DNA of 64,000 bases. It comes from Acanthochromis polyacanthus. Its lineage: Eukaryota > Chordata > Actinopteri > Pomacentridae. The notes under the pieces are model-generated. The model had not been told where the DNA came from. It worked only from the letters and a program-made list of their open reading frames with translations, and ran no database searches. This document shows positions 50,640 through 64,000 of the stretch, one piece after another (position 1 is the first letter of the stretch; the number at the start of each line of letters is the position of its first letter). The translations under genes and the position numbers were made by a program. The stretch is from the NCBI RefSeq assembly GCF_021347895.1, contig NC_067118.1, forward strand, positions 40,262,755 to 40,326,754, given 5' to 3'.

Positions 50640-53600
50640 CTTATGGCTCATGTAATAGATGGACAGCATGTGAAGTCTGAAAAGAAGCTCTGATGAGGAA
50701 GTTCTGTGAGCCCTCCATGCATCACTACGCTTGGTCGGAGCCACTGTGTCTTCCTCAACATTCAGATCACGAGATGTACCGAAAAACAATGATTCTGTGG
50801 GGTTTGAGTGTAAACAAAAGCCAGCGAGGCTGATCGTACACGATGTGGCGACGCAGCTCCTGACAGGAGGTGAGAATCAGGTGATAATCAGACATGTTGG
50901 ACACGGTGAAGAGTTTTATTTTTAGTCTGTGCTTTCTGCGACAACATCGCTTGACCTCGAGACCAGCTTGTGTTGTTGCTTTCTGTGTGCAGCGTACAAT
51001 AAATCTACAAGTGAACTTCAGAAAACCAGCACTGCTCCATTTTTCTTTCTTTTTCTCAAAGGTGTTCAGCAAGTGACCGTGGCGGTCAGATTAAAAGAAC
51101 TTATAATAGAGGTGTAATAAGTGATGAATGCATTCATCTGTCAGAGAAAGATCTCGCCGTTTCTTTAAATATTTTGTAAAGTAAAGAACAAACTGTCTTT
51201 GTGCACTTGCATAATGAAAGGAGCTCCAGTGTGACTTCCCAGCGGATGTTGACAGTTGCTGTCAGTTTTCAGACAGTATAGATTTGTGCTGTACAAACAG
51301 AAAAGCAGCTGCTCGGGAGGAACATCTGTGTGTGTTCGTTGAAGATGAAGAAAACTGTGTGCACTCGTAAACCAGGTGGCATATAGAAGTCGCTCTGCTG
51401 ATACATGATTCATTAAAGGCTCACTTTGACTCAGTATTGCAGCAAAATTGTGTTTTCAGGCCATCTTTGATGCTCAGTTGATTTTTTTTAGCGTTACAAC
51501 AGCTATACTGTACCTCCAACTGTGATGTCCAGTCGTGCACACTAATAACTTTAGTTCAACTCCTTTTAGGTATCAAGGATGCGAAGTCTGAAAAGTGGAA
51601 ATGCGTTATTGAACCATGAGTGCAAGAAAAATAATAATAAATTCACATGCAAATAGAAGGAAAATCTATACTTTCTGCATGACTGACTCTCTTTGATTTG
51701 TATAGTATGAGTTGATGCAAGTTGTCTTCTTTTTGTTTTTTCTTTTTCTTTTTACCTTATGTACAAAAACAAATAAATGAAAACACACAACCACAAAGAA
51801 AAACACATCTGGGAAACCCATCTGAAGTTTGCCAGATACCTCAGAGAGGACAGATAAAAATAAGAAGTTAGCGCGATCCCACCTTTTTAACACAGCAAAC
51901 ATTTAAAATTCAACAGCCCTTCCTATTGACTGAAGCTTTTATTTTATCTGCCAAAAAAAAAAGTAATATTTTCACCAGAAAAAAAAAAATCAAAGATGTG
52001 TTGCTATGGAAACTGTGACTATGAGTGTGTGTGACTGAAAGTCTGTCTTGCAGGCACGGTGGCTCAAACATCATTTTGGAGTCACATCTTATCACACTCC
52101 TCGCTTGTTAAAAGTTTGTGCTACTTTTGTGCCTGATCTCCATTCTTCTTCGTCTCACTTCCAATCAGCGTGCTTGACATTTCTTTTTAGCCTGAGTGGA
52201 GCTTCTCCAGACACAAGACACTTTTTTTTTTTTTAAATGCCGGAGAAAAATGTGTCAATTAACACTTTCTCCAGGTCATGAAAACATAATTCATGCTGAT
52301 CTTTGTTATCTCAGACGGCACTTCTCTTCCTTTTCCAGTGTTGATTGATGAGGGGTTTCATTGTGCTTTCACTTAAAATTACTTGTTTCACTGTTGCACC
52401 TCCTGGAAGTGGCTGCTGATGAGAAATTCTGCTAAATGCCTATTTTCTAAATTGATGTTCTGCAAGCTGAAGATGTTAGTTTATTCAAGCAATGCAGGCT
52501 AGTTGTAAATCAGATGCACAAGTGCTTCCACTACTCAAGTTAAGTTGTTGTACTTGCTTTCATTAAGCTGGAGTCTAACACGGCCTCATAATGTTGATAG
52601 ATAACAGCATTTCTTCTGGAAAAACTGCAACATACACGGCACTGGGAGGATTTCAGCACTCTGCAAACCTCCCCCAAGAAAACCTTGACAGTCGGAAGAT
52701 TTGCTCGACATTCTACCGAGCCAGCTGCATCCGAATGAAAAACCCGTTTAGAGGTCTCGCATATTGTCCGTGTGCTGCCAGGATGTTGTCATGTATTGGC
52801 AAATTAAGCTTTTTTGTGCAGCAGCATACGATCCTCAGTCGCGGGAGAATTATTGGCTATCTGCCTGCATAAATCACTCATCTGGCTTATGAATCTGTTT
52901 AGCGGAACCTCACCAATGTGAGAACACAGAGTCTGACCCCAAGACCCGCGGAAGCCACTGCATATCATCATTATTAACCTCACTTTACCCCAGAGGAGAT
53001 CGCATCTCCTCTGAGCTATTGTGTTTCCAGCTAACTCCTGCTTGAAACACAATCTTTGCAACGATGAGTCGTGAAATTTGCTACCTGTGAAGCCTTGATC
53101 ATGAAAAATTAATAGGCGAGTCGAGTACTGACCTATGTAGCGGCTGACTTTGGAACATGAAGGAATCATACTGTATGTAAAGAAGTATTTCTATAAGAAA
53201 TTCGTTTTTCTCTTCGTGGTACGAATTATTTGGAAATGGTTATATTCTGCGGTCTTTCACAAAAATAGAATTGCTTCAACAAAAAAAACTTGAATAAATG
53301 TGAACTATTCATTACGAGTAGCCCATTTTGCTCTGCAGTTTTGAAATAACTAAACAAAAATACGTTCTGGAAACAGACAAAACGGGTACGAGGATATGAG
53401 CAAAATGCCTTTTTTGCTCCGTCTGCTTTTGAACTCACTTTGTTAGTTTGATTTCTCTGAGCAGCAAGGTCAGAATTGCTGCCAGAGTTTTCTGTCTCCT
53501 CTATTTATGCGTTTGTATTTTTGTCAGGTCTTTGAGAGCGGATGACTAACGACACAGAAGGATCGACAAGCCGCAGCCTCAAGCTGTGAGAAAGATATGA

Positions 53601-56600
53601 TTTATCCCTGTTATTAACCTGTGCCATTTCCCTCCACACTTATTCAAATTCATGACTAAATCTATCTCTTTCCCCTTGCCATTTTCCCCCCCATCCGTGT
53701 GCTTTTGCATTTCCCCTGTTTTGATCTATATTCCGGGACAAAGATTTGCTGTTTATACAAAGGAGCCATTTAGTTTGAACCAGGTAGTGTAGGGGGGAGA
53801 GAATGGATATGAATCTTCTATGACAATGTATTCGATTAAAAGCAGCATGAGGTTCAAGAAATGGTTGTGCACAAAAAAATAACCCGGCACCTGCACATGC
53901 ATGCGGGCACGTCTGCCGGAGTCAGGCTGCTAACTGCTGGGAAACAGGACGCCACACCACACAAACACCGAATTTACTCAAACAAAAGCCCCACAATTTG
54001 GTTGAAATTGAATTTCACGTCTTTACGGCACTGGTTCTCAACAAAAAGCACCGTGTCAGTGGGGAGACAAGCAGTGCTGTTTTGTCAGGTAGACAGCAGG
54101 TCAGAATTTATTATAGCTTATGCTGGGAGGTATATCAATACCTCTTACTGGCTGTCACTCCCACCGCTGTTTTCCACACTATATTTTCCTTTTCTCTGAG
54201 TGATACGGCGAGTTTATTTGTGGAGCATCTTTCAAACACAGAGGCAATTTACAGCGCTTTACATGAGGGGAAGGAACGCAGCATGAAAACAACAAAAAAA
54301 AACTAAATTCAAACGGAATTAAAGGAGACAAAAGTAAGACAAACTGAAATATAAATTTGTATCGGTGGAAGCGGGATTAAATGTAGTCGTATTTGCTTTA
54401 ATGTGATTTGCAAAGCTCCATTAATAAAGACAATAAAAGGTCATAGTATTGATTTGTAATATTGCAGGCATGTAGTTAAATAATTACCACATTAAAATGC
54501 ACTGATGAGCATAATTTTCAATGAATATCAAACCGATAAGGAGCACACACGATCAAAAGATCATTCAGTACTATACAGCACAATAGCAGACTGATGAGGA
54601 TGGTTGCGGTATATATACTTTTTATCTGCACCCATCTTCTACTTCTGAGAATCCGACAGAGGGTAATGTGTTTTTACAATGTGTGAGCTTCAGACAGCGC
54701 TGCCTTTTGGAGAGACAGGTTAAAAGAATCATAAATCCAGCCGTGAAACCGGTGGTGATATAAATAGTTGTTTTATGCTGTTGTAGGTCTAACAGCTCCA
54801 TTTCTCATCCACCTCTTGGCAGTTGAGGCATGTTCTTAGTGACTGTAACAGCCAGAAAAAATCCATTGCAAGCATGACCTGAAACCCAAAGCAGCCATTC
54901 GGTGGCCCTAAAAGATCTAGGAGGAACTTTTACTTGCTTTTGGAGTGTCTTACTCGAGTTTCTGCTCTCGGGTTGGGTTTATTTTTCACACATTTTCTCA
55001 CCCCCCTCCGCTGTTTTTTTTTTTTCCTTCTCCGCTCCATCACCGCAGGCTTCACACACAAGCTGTTTGGATTTTTTTAAAACACTAATTACATTGAGGC
55101 CCTTTGAGTCCGATGGGTACAAGTGCAGAAGTCACCCCATGATTTTCACAAATGACCCAGTTGGAGTCTGCTGCTGCTGCACCCATAAAGGAAATAAAAA
55201 ACAGAAACAAAAGTCAGCCACAAAGGAAACAAGCGCCCTTGACATAGTTATATATATATAAATGATGTCATCTCTCACTGTAACAGAGAGTTTGTAAAGT
55301 CGCCGTATACGTGCAGCACAAAGCAGATTGCACCTCTATTCGATATGAGTGCCGAAGGACGCAGTTGGACACCAAAATTGGAATCCCACGAGTTTAGAAG
55401 CAGCAGCTTATGCCAAATCCATGTATGCATATCAAAACATGAGGCTCCATCTTATATGCATCACCATGCAGACCACCACCACAACTGTGAGTAATAAAGC
55501 AGTCGTTCTCATGCTCTGCTTGGCTCGTTGTCCCACTGCAGCGAGAGAAGAATTTTAAAGGGCTTTGTGCACCAAAATATTGCCTGTGAGCGGAGCCGTT
55601 TCTGGCCTATTTAAAGTCATTTCAAAGTCATTAAACAGCATTTGGTTTGGTTTGTGTGTAGATTAATCAAATCCTAACAAAGCACAAACGCTTTGCTCCG
55701 TATTGGTTGTGAGCCGAACCGACAATTTCAAACCATTTCTGATTTTTTTTTTTTTTTTTTAAATCGGGCATTAGTAATTATTATTTGAAAGTCTTTGGAG
55801 TTTTCCAGGTTTGAAGGGTGTTTTGACAGGCCGGGTGCATTTGCTGAGGAGGCTAATTGACTTGCAGGAACTAATTAATTCATAGGTTGCAAGGTTGTGA
55901 TAACAGTGTAATGAGAGAAGGGAATGTCAACACCAGTTGATATTAGCCCTGCTAAATATAGATGAGATAATGTTCGACAGCTTTTCTGCGGAGAACGTTG
56001 GGTTCCAGATGTTAAAAACAGATGGTGGCGGCACAATGTGCAGACGACACAGATCTTCAAGCTGGAGGTGTACAACGGGTTAAAGCGTCACGTTAGACTC
56101 GTGAAATTCAGGTTCATGGTACAGTAGTTTCAAAACACCTTTCCTCGTTAAGTTGCATTTAAAGGCAGAAACCACATTAAGGAGTTGAGTTTGTAGTCTG
56201 TGCAGAAAATAATAGGAAACCTTTAGTGGAGCACTGTGCAGTATAATGGTAAAAGCAATCCCATGCTGTTGTTTACTTTGTTAAACTTTGTAAAATATAA
56301 AGACTGAACTCTCAAAGCTAAAAGCTACAAAGCTTCTTTTCCTCAAAAGACTGTATGATGTGTGTTCGAATTAAAAAGTAGAGTTCTGCCGCCCGAGCAG
56401 AGTCTATTGTCATCCTGACTTGAAATGCGGTGGGCGGATGTGTCTCCAGCTCTGGCTGTAATAACACCTCTGTGCACGGACTACACCCACCCGTTGTAAT
56501 CCAAACTGTCAGAAGTCCCGCTGGCTGAGTCTCAGTGTCAAGACAGGCATTTCTACCTGAAAGGCAGTGAGCCTTTTAATAACCCCTTCCACTTAAACTT

Positions 56601-58196
56601 CACTATTCAAGCGTTCAACATGTGTGAGAAAGTTAGATCAAGGAAATCCAGCAAGTTAGGCGAAATGAAAACGTCAAAAAATATGACACGTTATTTCAGA
56701 GTTTGGCCTCCATGCACGATGCATAGACTGTCAGGATATCCGCTGCATATGTGAATGTGAACATGGACACAAACACATTATTGTCAATATCTTATTACTA
56801 TTATTAGCATCACTTAGAGCCACATTAGGCAGTCTAAATGCAGTTTGACTTGAGATTAGGGTAATATCTGACATTGATTTCTGCCTTTGGAGTATGAAAA
56901 CAACAACAAAGTGTTCAACTGGTGTTACTGCTGAGCCAAAACAGAAATCAATCTGTTAACGGACTCGGTCGGGGGTCCATTTGGTTGACCACACAGTGAG
57001 ACTGACATAATTGCCATGTCAATGTCTATTTTTGAGAAAACCACTACCGACTGTCTCAATTTAATCTAAAACAAAATGCCCGAAGCTTATAAAATGCTGG
57101 CATGTTTATAAAAAAGAATCAACAGAAAAGCTAAATAACCCAGAAGAGCTCTGAGTGTGCCCTCTCCACATTCACTTGCTGTTTAATACGCAGTGTGTGT
57201 TGCGTGTGTCTTGTAAAACAAGTGATGCTGAAAACCTCGAGAGGCATCTTAGCTCAATCGTGTTTTTCCTGGGCTTGAACATATTCGCTAATTACGCCCT
57301 GTCCCCTTTGGCTGACGGAAAATGTTCTGTGAGCAATAAAGTTGTGACATTTTAAAATGAGGGATGCCACACAATTATGGTCTGTAGTGGGATTACCTCC
57401 CTAACTTGAATGGTGGGACAGAAAACTGTGTTCATTCCGGTAACACGGTCTTCATTCTTGCCTTAAATCCTCTTTTGCATGTCCAAATGTCACATAGAAT
57501 GGGGGATTATCATTATTTTAGTATCTATCTTTCGTCAAGAAGGCTCCTGACATCAGTTTAACACAAAGGTCTGCCTGGAAAATGTCAAGTTTCTGGGCAA
57601 TGTGAGGAATACACCTTAAAAAGCTGTGATGAAAAGACATTGGATCTGCATATTTAACAGAAATTCTGATTCTTTAATAGCTATTTAATTCCAAAGCCTG
57701 TATTTTAATGTGAAAAGCAAGTATAATCCTATTATTCTGGCACTTTCCTGATGTCAAAATCTCTTACACAAACATTTTCTAAGTGTAGGAGAGCTGCAGG
57801 CAAAAAAAGAGACAATCTATCATGCCATCTTGAGTCAGCGTCAGAAAGTAACACCCATCCACTGCCTCCTCCTCAGTGGCTGCATAAATAGCTGCTGAGA
57901 TCGCTGATTGATAATTATCCTTATCTCGAAATGTCTCCTGTTACGGGGAAACAAATAAGGGGAGAGGAAAGCAGGGAGCTGGCAGACAGAGGTCAATGGG
58001 AGGACTTCTACATTTCATCCGGCACACATTGAGAGATGGAGGTGCCGCGGTGTGACAGTCTCCGACCCCTAGGTGAGATCTGAAAGGGATGATAAAGGCA
58101 ACTGACGGGGAGAAAATTGGCAGATAATTACAAAGGCTAGAGGGGCACATTTGGTCTACCCTTGCCTCTTTTCTCTCTGTCATATAACACACCCCA

Positions 58197-58229
<33 letters not shown>

Positions 58230-61080
58230 ATGCGATGGTGGCATGTCGCTGTGGACATCCACAGGTAGAAACTGAAATTACCTGTAACTCCACTTTCACC
58301 ATTACACACCTGCTTGTTGTTGTTTGCCTTGGATGTTGCAGGAGGGACTGCTAGAAATTTGCCATTACGTGGTATTTCAGTGGAAATATCCTCCATTAAA
58401 AGCTCATATCTGTGGTGTAGGCATGGACAAATGGGTTCTCTTTACACGGTGACCCAGAAGGATCATTTAATGTCATGTCTGTGGAGTTCTTTCACCTCAT
58501 CTTTTTCTGGGGGGGGGGGAGTGAAAAGTCATCTACTACTGCTGGAGTAATGGAGTTAGACGGTAGCTATGCTGTAAAACAAACTCAAACCAAAAATTTT
58601 CTCTCCAAATTTCCAAAGCAGCACTTCCTCTCAAGTAGATTTAGCACAGGAAGTAGTTTCTATATGTAGAAAAGTGGAGAGTCGAAGTGGTGTAGGAGAG
58701 TGTAGCATTTCTGATTTTTGTCTGCAGGAGGCCGGAGTTCAACCTATCATCACGCACCAGCAAATCACGTTGACATAACCACTATCATTTGCCTCCCTCA
58801 GCCTGGTGTTTTGTTCGCCTCACCCTAATCACACCTCAGAAGAGTTTTCTACCGATTGAGGAGTGCGTCTCTACAGAATTGTCAGATTAACTATGGGCTG
58901 TTTTTTTAAAAACAGATCAAAGTCAACGCAGCAAACCGGAGGTATGTATTTTTTTTATTCATACATTGTTACTTTAAAAAAAATGCAATAAGAAGAAAAA
59001 AATGGCTGCTTTCCCTGCATGTTTGCATCTCTCCTTTCTGGATTACGTAAGCCCTTCCCACCACAGGCATAAGCACGTACTTCAAACATGGCAAAATAGA
59101 TCATTTAAAAGTTAATATTCACTATGCTGAGTAAAAATCCTGTATTTATTCCATTGCATGAACACATCCGATGCCCACCATGGATGTTGTTGCGCTTTTC
59201 GTATTAAGTCTGAAGTTTTAACATTACATGGAGCAAAGAGGAGATGTGGAAATCCAGTTTCTTGAATCAAAGCATGCTGAAAGGTTATTATGGATTTTAT
59301 TTTTTTTTGCTCCTTTAAACCACTGCCTACCCCAGCTTTAATACCTGATGTCCACAGTGTCCACAATGCAACTCAAATGCAGGCAGTTCAGTAGGAGATT
59401 TGGGTGTGTGATGCCAGTAGAGGCCAACTGTAACCGTTTTTTTTTTTTTTTTTTTTTACAGCCGATAATACTGAGAAATGCTTTTTACCTATACTCACTT
59501 TCTATCTGTCCATTTGCATAAATGTATTGCGGCTTTTTTCTCCATCCCTTGCTTCCATCAGCCACCTCTGCTGCCCATTAATCATGCCAGACGTCCCTCA
59601 CCGGACAAACCCCAGGGAGAGCTGAGGGGATCAGAGGACTGAACTGCACTTGAACTGGAAAAAAAAAAACAGCACTAAACCAGCAAGAGCAGCTGAACCA
59701 AATCATGTCTTGAGAAAACTGTGCGTCTGTGTGTGCATGTGTGAAAGAGAGGGAGATTACAGTGAAGGTACAGCGCTGCTAGCTCAGCCGGCAATACTGT
59801 CCGAAAGGATGTGCCTGCCTTTTATTAATGTTATTCCTTCTGAAGTGCATTCTTAATCCCAAACATTGTTCTTTTATCAAATTTTTTTTGCTTGCTGTTG
59901 TTCTCTGCAGCCACCGTTTGCTGATTCAACTTGACAGAGGCAAGGTGGGCGCAGATATATCACATTCTGTTTGCTAGTCCTCGACAAAAAAGTGAGAAAA
60001 ATCGCAGAAGACATTGTTCTTTTTTAACTGAAAGACATGAAGCAGAATGAATCGGATGCATGTGATCTGTGGGTGCCCGAGCTGTAAATCTTAAATGACT
60101 CAAGAGCTGAGTCCCACTGGATTGCTTGGAGGCAGATTTATGGGTTTCTACACATGCGGTATGGCTGTTTTGTCCCTCCGTGCTGTACTTTCATGGACTG
60201 AGGCGAATTAGAAATTGTTCACTTGGTCATTTGATCAGTTTAAAAAGTAAGAACCATTGTGAAGTGTGCAGTGTGTCTGCTCTGTTTCTGTTGTTTCCAA
60301 TAGATTGTGCCACAACTGTTGCATGAATACCTGTGAGACCAATAAAAACCACGGTATTCAGCCATGCAGGGAAAAACGGCGGAATAAATTATGTTGTGTG
60401 AGTCTGAATTTAATAAATTGTAAGACCCAAGTCTGTGTTGGTGTCAGAACCGTAGGAGACCTGTCTTGAAAACAGGTTTCCATCCAAGTCAGGCATGTCA
60501 GAGGTGTTTTTAACAGTCAGGCAGTGTGTTGCATGTGTAAACAGCTCTTAGGTTCGTTTTGTGATCCCCCTCAACAACTCTACATAATAAAGAGTCTTAA
60601 TTGAGGTAATGAGAGACAAGGGTATAGTTTTCATTCAGAATGTTTTACTGATGCAATGTGGAACAAACAAAAAGGTAACACAATCTACCTGTGAATTTGA
60701 TTACACAGTCATTCTCATTTGTTTCATCTGCACAAATACACAACTGAAAAAAATGCAAAACATCACGACATGCTGCTAGCTGTAGCCGTGCATTTAGCAC
60801 AGGTCTACAGGCGGGTGACAAATTAAAGGAAAAACTTGAAAGACTCACAGCAAACGCAGATGCTTTTACAGAAAAGTCCTACATTGTGCAGTTAAGCAGG
60901 TGATATCCAGTCATGCTCTAGTTGATTCACATTTTGTACTGAGATTGGAGGAGGAAAAGAGCTAAGTGTGTTCTTGAAAGGAGGACGAGAGCTTCAGTGA
61001 AAAAGGCTGCTTAACTGGCTTCTTTTTAAATAAAAACAGTGACATCTGTGCTTGGATGTATGGACATCACATCAGTGAGG
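50640..61080. other. Intergenic, 10.4 kb, no gene recognised
   Basis: No host gene supported on either strand. It holds T homopolymers (about 52220, 55745 and 59440), a G run at 58510 and a CA microsatellite at 58196-58226. Sequence near 54200-54260 ('cagcgctttacatgagg') resembles a short fish repeat, too brief to delimit. Confidence 0.45.
58196..58226. repeat. (CA)n microsatellite
   Basis: About 15 CA units. Confidence 0.93.
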
Positions 61081-61560
61081 GGTCAAAACTGGTTGACAGA
61101 GTGCATTTAATGACCCCTATGCTTGTGCATCATAGTAGGATTGGAATGCATAAACCTGTCATTTGAGAGTTTAGCCATGCAGAAACCATAGGTGCTGGTC
61201 TGCACAGATGTGCAAAGGAGAGACACAACACTGGGCGAGTGCATGTACGGTGAAGAACAGGACAGACGGTGATGGGATCCAGTGACTCTGTTATGCTGTG
61301 GAATGCAATTCTTTTCTTTCGCATGGTTTGGGTCCATTTTGTTCTATTACAGGGAAGGTTGACTGCAAATCAATACGAAGTCGTTCTGCGTGATCACCTT
61401 CATCTTATGATGAAACACTTCTATCCTGATAGGAGCCGTCTCTTTCAGGGTGACAGTGCTCCATTCAAATGCACAAAGGGTCACCGAATGGTTCGATGAA
61501 AATGATGAGTCATGTGCTAGATCCCAATTCAACACGGATCCCACAAGTTCTAATATTTTT
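61080..61560 (+). pseudogene. Decayed Tc1/mariner transposase, second lineage
   Basis: A frame at about 61269-61499 gives MVWVHFVLLQGRLTANQYE, then DHLHLMMKHFYPD and FQGDSAPFKCTKGH. This resembles the catalytic middle and the DxAPxH motif of a Tc1-type transposase. The frame is broken on both sides, the usual His after AP is altered and no terminal repeats were found. The protein blocks differ from those in the element at 24412-25888, so it is a separate lineage. Confidence 0.7.
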
Positions 61561-64000
61561 TTAAAGAAACTGTAACCGAAACTCAAATGTTCAAAGTATA
61601 CAGTATAAGAAAATTTCGTTTGCAGTAATGTTCCTCAGCTATGTTTTGTCATCACCATTCAGAGGATCTTGTTAGAAACACAAATAATGTCCCACATTTT
61701 ATCACTAAAATGTGAGCTAAATAACCGTCCCAATTTAATAACAACCATCTTCTAATTAGTTAAATAATAAAATGAGCTGATTCAGAAATATTTTTGACTG
61801 AGTTCTTTTTATTAAGTTGAGATAATCGTGACAAATGTGTATTTTTTTGGCAATATATCAAATTTTACATGGAAAATAACAAATTGTGTCTGCGTCCAAG
61901 ATATCTCTTGTAACTTCCTCCTGAAGAAAAGACTCCAAGGCTTTCTGAGTTATTTCATATAAAGTAGTGTGTGAGTCAAGTGTCAACAGGTTTTACTACA
62001 ATATCTTTAAAAATAACTTTCAATTTCAATTTTACTTAACTGTATATATAATATTTTAGAAGAGTCTTTCTGTAAAAATGCCATGTGGTGTTTGGTTATA
62101 GGCGGCCATGTTGATTTTTTGGCCTGAAAACAGCAAAAATGTCGATGATGATACCCATCAACACTGTAATAAAAAAATCTCCTAATTACATATTGACCCT
62201 AATACATTTTTTTTCCTTTAATCTGCCTGGACATATATAGGAGTCTGCTAACTATCGAAAAGAACAAATGAAAGAACATTTCATTCATTTGATTTCACAG
62301 ATTTGTAGCAACGACTGTGTAGTTCATTCACATTCTTCTAAGCTAAGTGACAGCATCACCGTTTGAGTGTGCTTGTCTGTGTGCTGAGTAGTACCACTTT
62401 CAGAGAGCAGACACAGATGTGACCTGGTGTGACCCGTGCATCTGCTTCTCTCACTTAGCGGCATCTCCAATCTGCAGCGGAGTTCATTACACTCATAAAC
62501 CTGAGAATTACATCCAGAAATATACCAAAGGGACTCCGCTGCCTAAAGCCGCTCGGTTTAGTCAGTCAGTTTTAAAGATTCATTTGCACAGTGGGAGAAT
62601 TTGGGTTTTTTTGTCAGAAGACATGGTTTATAATAATCCACACTCTATTATATCTAAATCAGCAGAAGGATCTGTTGGTGTGTTGATGAGAAGCTTAAGT
62701 TTGATCGCTCAGTTTGACTGATTTCTGAAGCTCATTTTCCATCATTTGTCCAGTGACGTGATTGGAGCGAAATATCTAAAGTCAGAATTCAGCATAATTA
62801 GACGATGATTTGATGCTGATCCAATGCCTGATCAATAACATTGGTGACAGAGAGTCCGCACGAGCCGGCGTTTGCTCGAGCAATAGAGGGCGTGCTCCAT
62901 TATGCTGAATCCCAGGACGAGGGAGGGGGCGGCCCTGATTGTCCGAACAACACCCACCGCATTCCTCAGTTGATGCAGCATTGACATCTAACATATTGGA
63001 TTCCATGCTGGAGCAATCAGGCCAAGACTGGAGTGTTGGGGCACAGTGAGACGTGACCAGGAGCCAGGATAATTAACATTTATTGATACATGACTGCTGT
63101 AAGCCTGTTTGCCCAGTGAATTAAACCAGCTCATTACAGGCTTAATGGTGGGTAGGGGAGATAAATAATAGATGCCAGTCCACTCACTGCCACTTTAGAA
63201 TGCATCAGGAGACCCCTCCGCCTCTCTCCTCTCCCCCTTTCCATTCCTGACATCAATTTGCCCTACACAAAGTCAAGACATCCTCCCTTGAAACCGAAAC
63301 TGACATCACCACTTCAATCCAATCCAAGTGGTCTCGTGCGGGCTCGCTCTGAGGTTTTAATGATGCTAGTTGTGGATAAAGGTTGAGCTCGGCGCTGCAG
63401 TAAATCAGCCACATGTGCAGACACATATTCAATCCATTGAGGATGTAATAATTAGCAGCATAAATAATATTTATGTTATGCTTCATAGAGGTTTTTTTTT
63501 TTTTTGCGCTCCTGGGAGTCTTTAATGATGAAAACACACATGTCAAGACGAAGAGGAAAAACTTCTTTGTAGGTTTCGAGACAACAAAAAGGGTGTTCGC
63601 GTCCTCACTCACTCCTGCTTGCAGAAATGAAGCACAGTTGTGTTTCAGTGTTACAGCAAGCATCCTGACAAACAGATGATGCTTTTTGTTGTGCGTCTTA
63701 TCTTCTCTGCCTCCCCTGTCCTTTGCAATTGTTCTGCTCCCTGACAGCACGGCTTTCACACTGCTGCTCCCCCACCTCTCTCCTGTAACCCCACACGAAA
63801 CGCTGCCGTATCGAGCTTAACCCGCTCTGCCTCCTACAATCCAAGCTCAGAAACACACTAGCTCAAAGTTTAATAGTGTTTTATTTTTCTATTCACACAC
63901 ATCACTTCTAGTCCCAGCATCACTTATTTTGCTGAACTTACTGGTCTTCATTGGCTCAACTGTGAAAAAACTGCACGTTTTGAAGAAAGTTTCGTGCTTT
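61561..64000. other. Intergenic to window end, nothing recognised
   Basis: No supported gene. The 168-codon minus-strand frame at 63253-63759 has no recognisable motif and is likely chance. Confidence 0.5.

Noticed and set aside
63253..63759. 168-codon minus-strand open frame, one of the longest in the window
   Set aside because: No recognisable domain and no splice or codon pattern of a gene; its length is plausible by chance in 64 kb.

Overview
This window is eukaryotic nuclear DNA, most likely from a teleost fish. Coding sequence is split into short exons with canonical GT-AG introns. The introns and flanks carry repeat types typical of fish: tRNA-derived SINEs with CCAT tails, Tc1-like elements, hAT relatives, 5'-truncated LINE tails and long CA tracts. 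I saw no prokaryotic operons, CRISPR arrays, rRNA or standalone tRNA genes.

Region 1 (173-31575, + strand) is the 3' part of one gene, an L1-family neural cell adhesion molecule that I identify as CHL1 (close homolog of L1; chl1a versus chl1b cannot be decided here). The window opens in an intron inside Ig domain 2. Twenty-two exons can be joined in one frame, giving 1073 residues plus a stop: second half of Ig2, Ig3-Ig6, FN1-FN5, one membrane helix and an ankyrin-binding cytoplasmic tail. Signal peptide, Ig1 and the first half of Ig2 lie upstream of the window. The tail carries the CHL1-type HPD motif, the CHL1-like SDSDEKPLK stretch and a FIGEY ankyrin motif. A poly(A) signal follows at 31552. 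All ten module-boundary introns from Ig2/Ig3 to FN5/stalk are phase 1.

Region 2 is the introns of that gene. They hold three antisense copies of one SINE, two copies of a Tc1-like MITE, a 1.48-kb Tc1-like transposon with a broken transposase, an older transposase relic, a 550-bp inverted-repeat element with a 9-bp target duplication, LINE fragments and a short interstitial telomeric-type tract.

Region 3 (about 31.6-64 kb) shows no host protein-coding gene that I can support. It contains a nested insertion (a LINE tail with a 14-bp duplication inside a hAT-like element), a 719-bp foldback element, a palindromic MITE, a third MITE copy, a 747-bp hAT derivative with a BED zinc-finger exon and perfect 8-bp duplications, a decayed LINE, another transposase relic and several microsatellites. 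A gene-poor stretch 3' of CHL1 fits the long CHL1-CNTN6 interval known in mammals, but that is inference. I found no clearly new biological system. The best leads are an alternative in-frame splice donor at the membrane-proximal tail and three unusual mobile elements (27449-27998, 38471-39189, 46372-47118).
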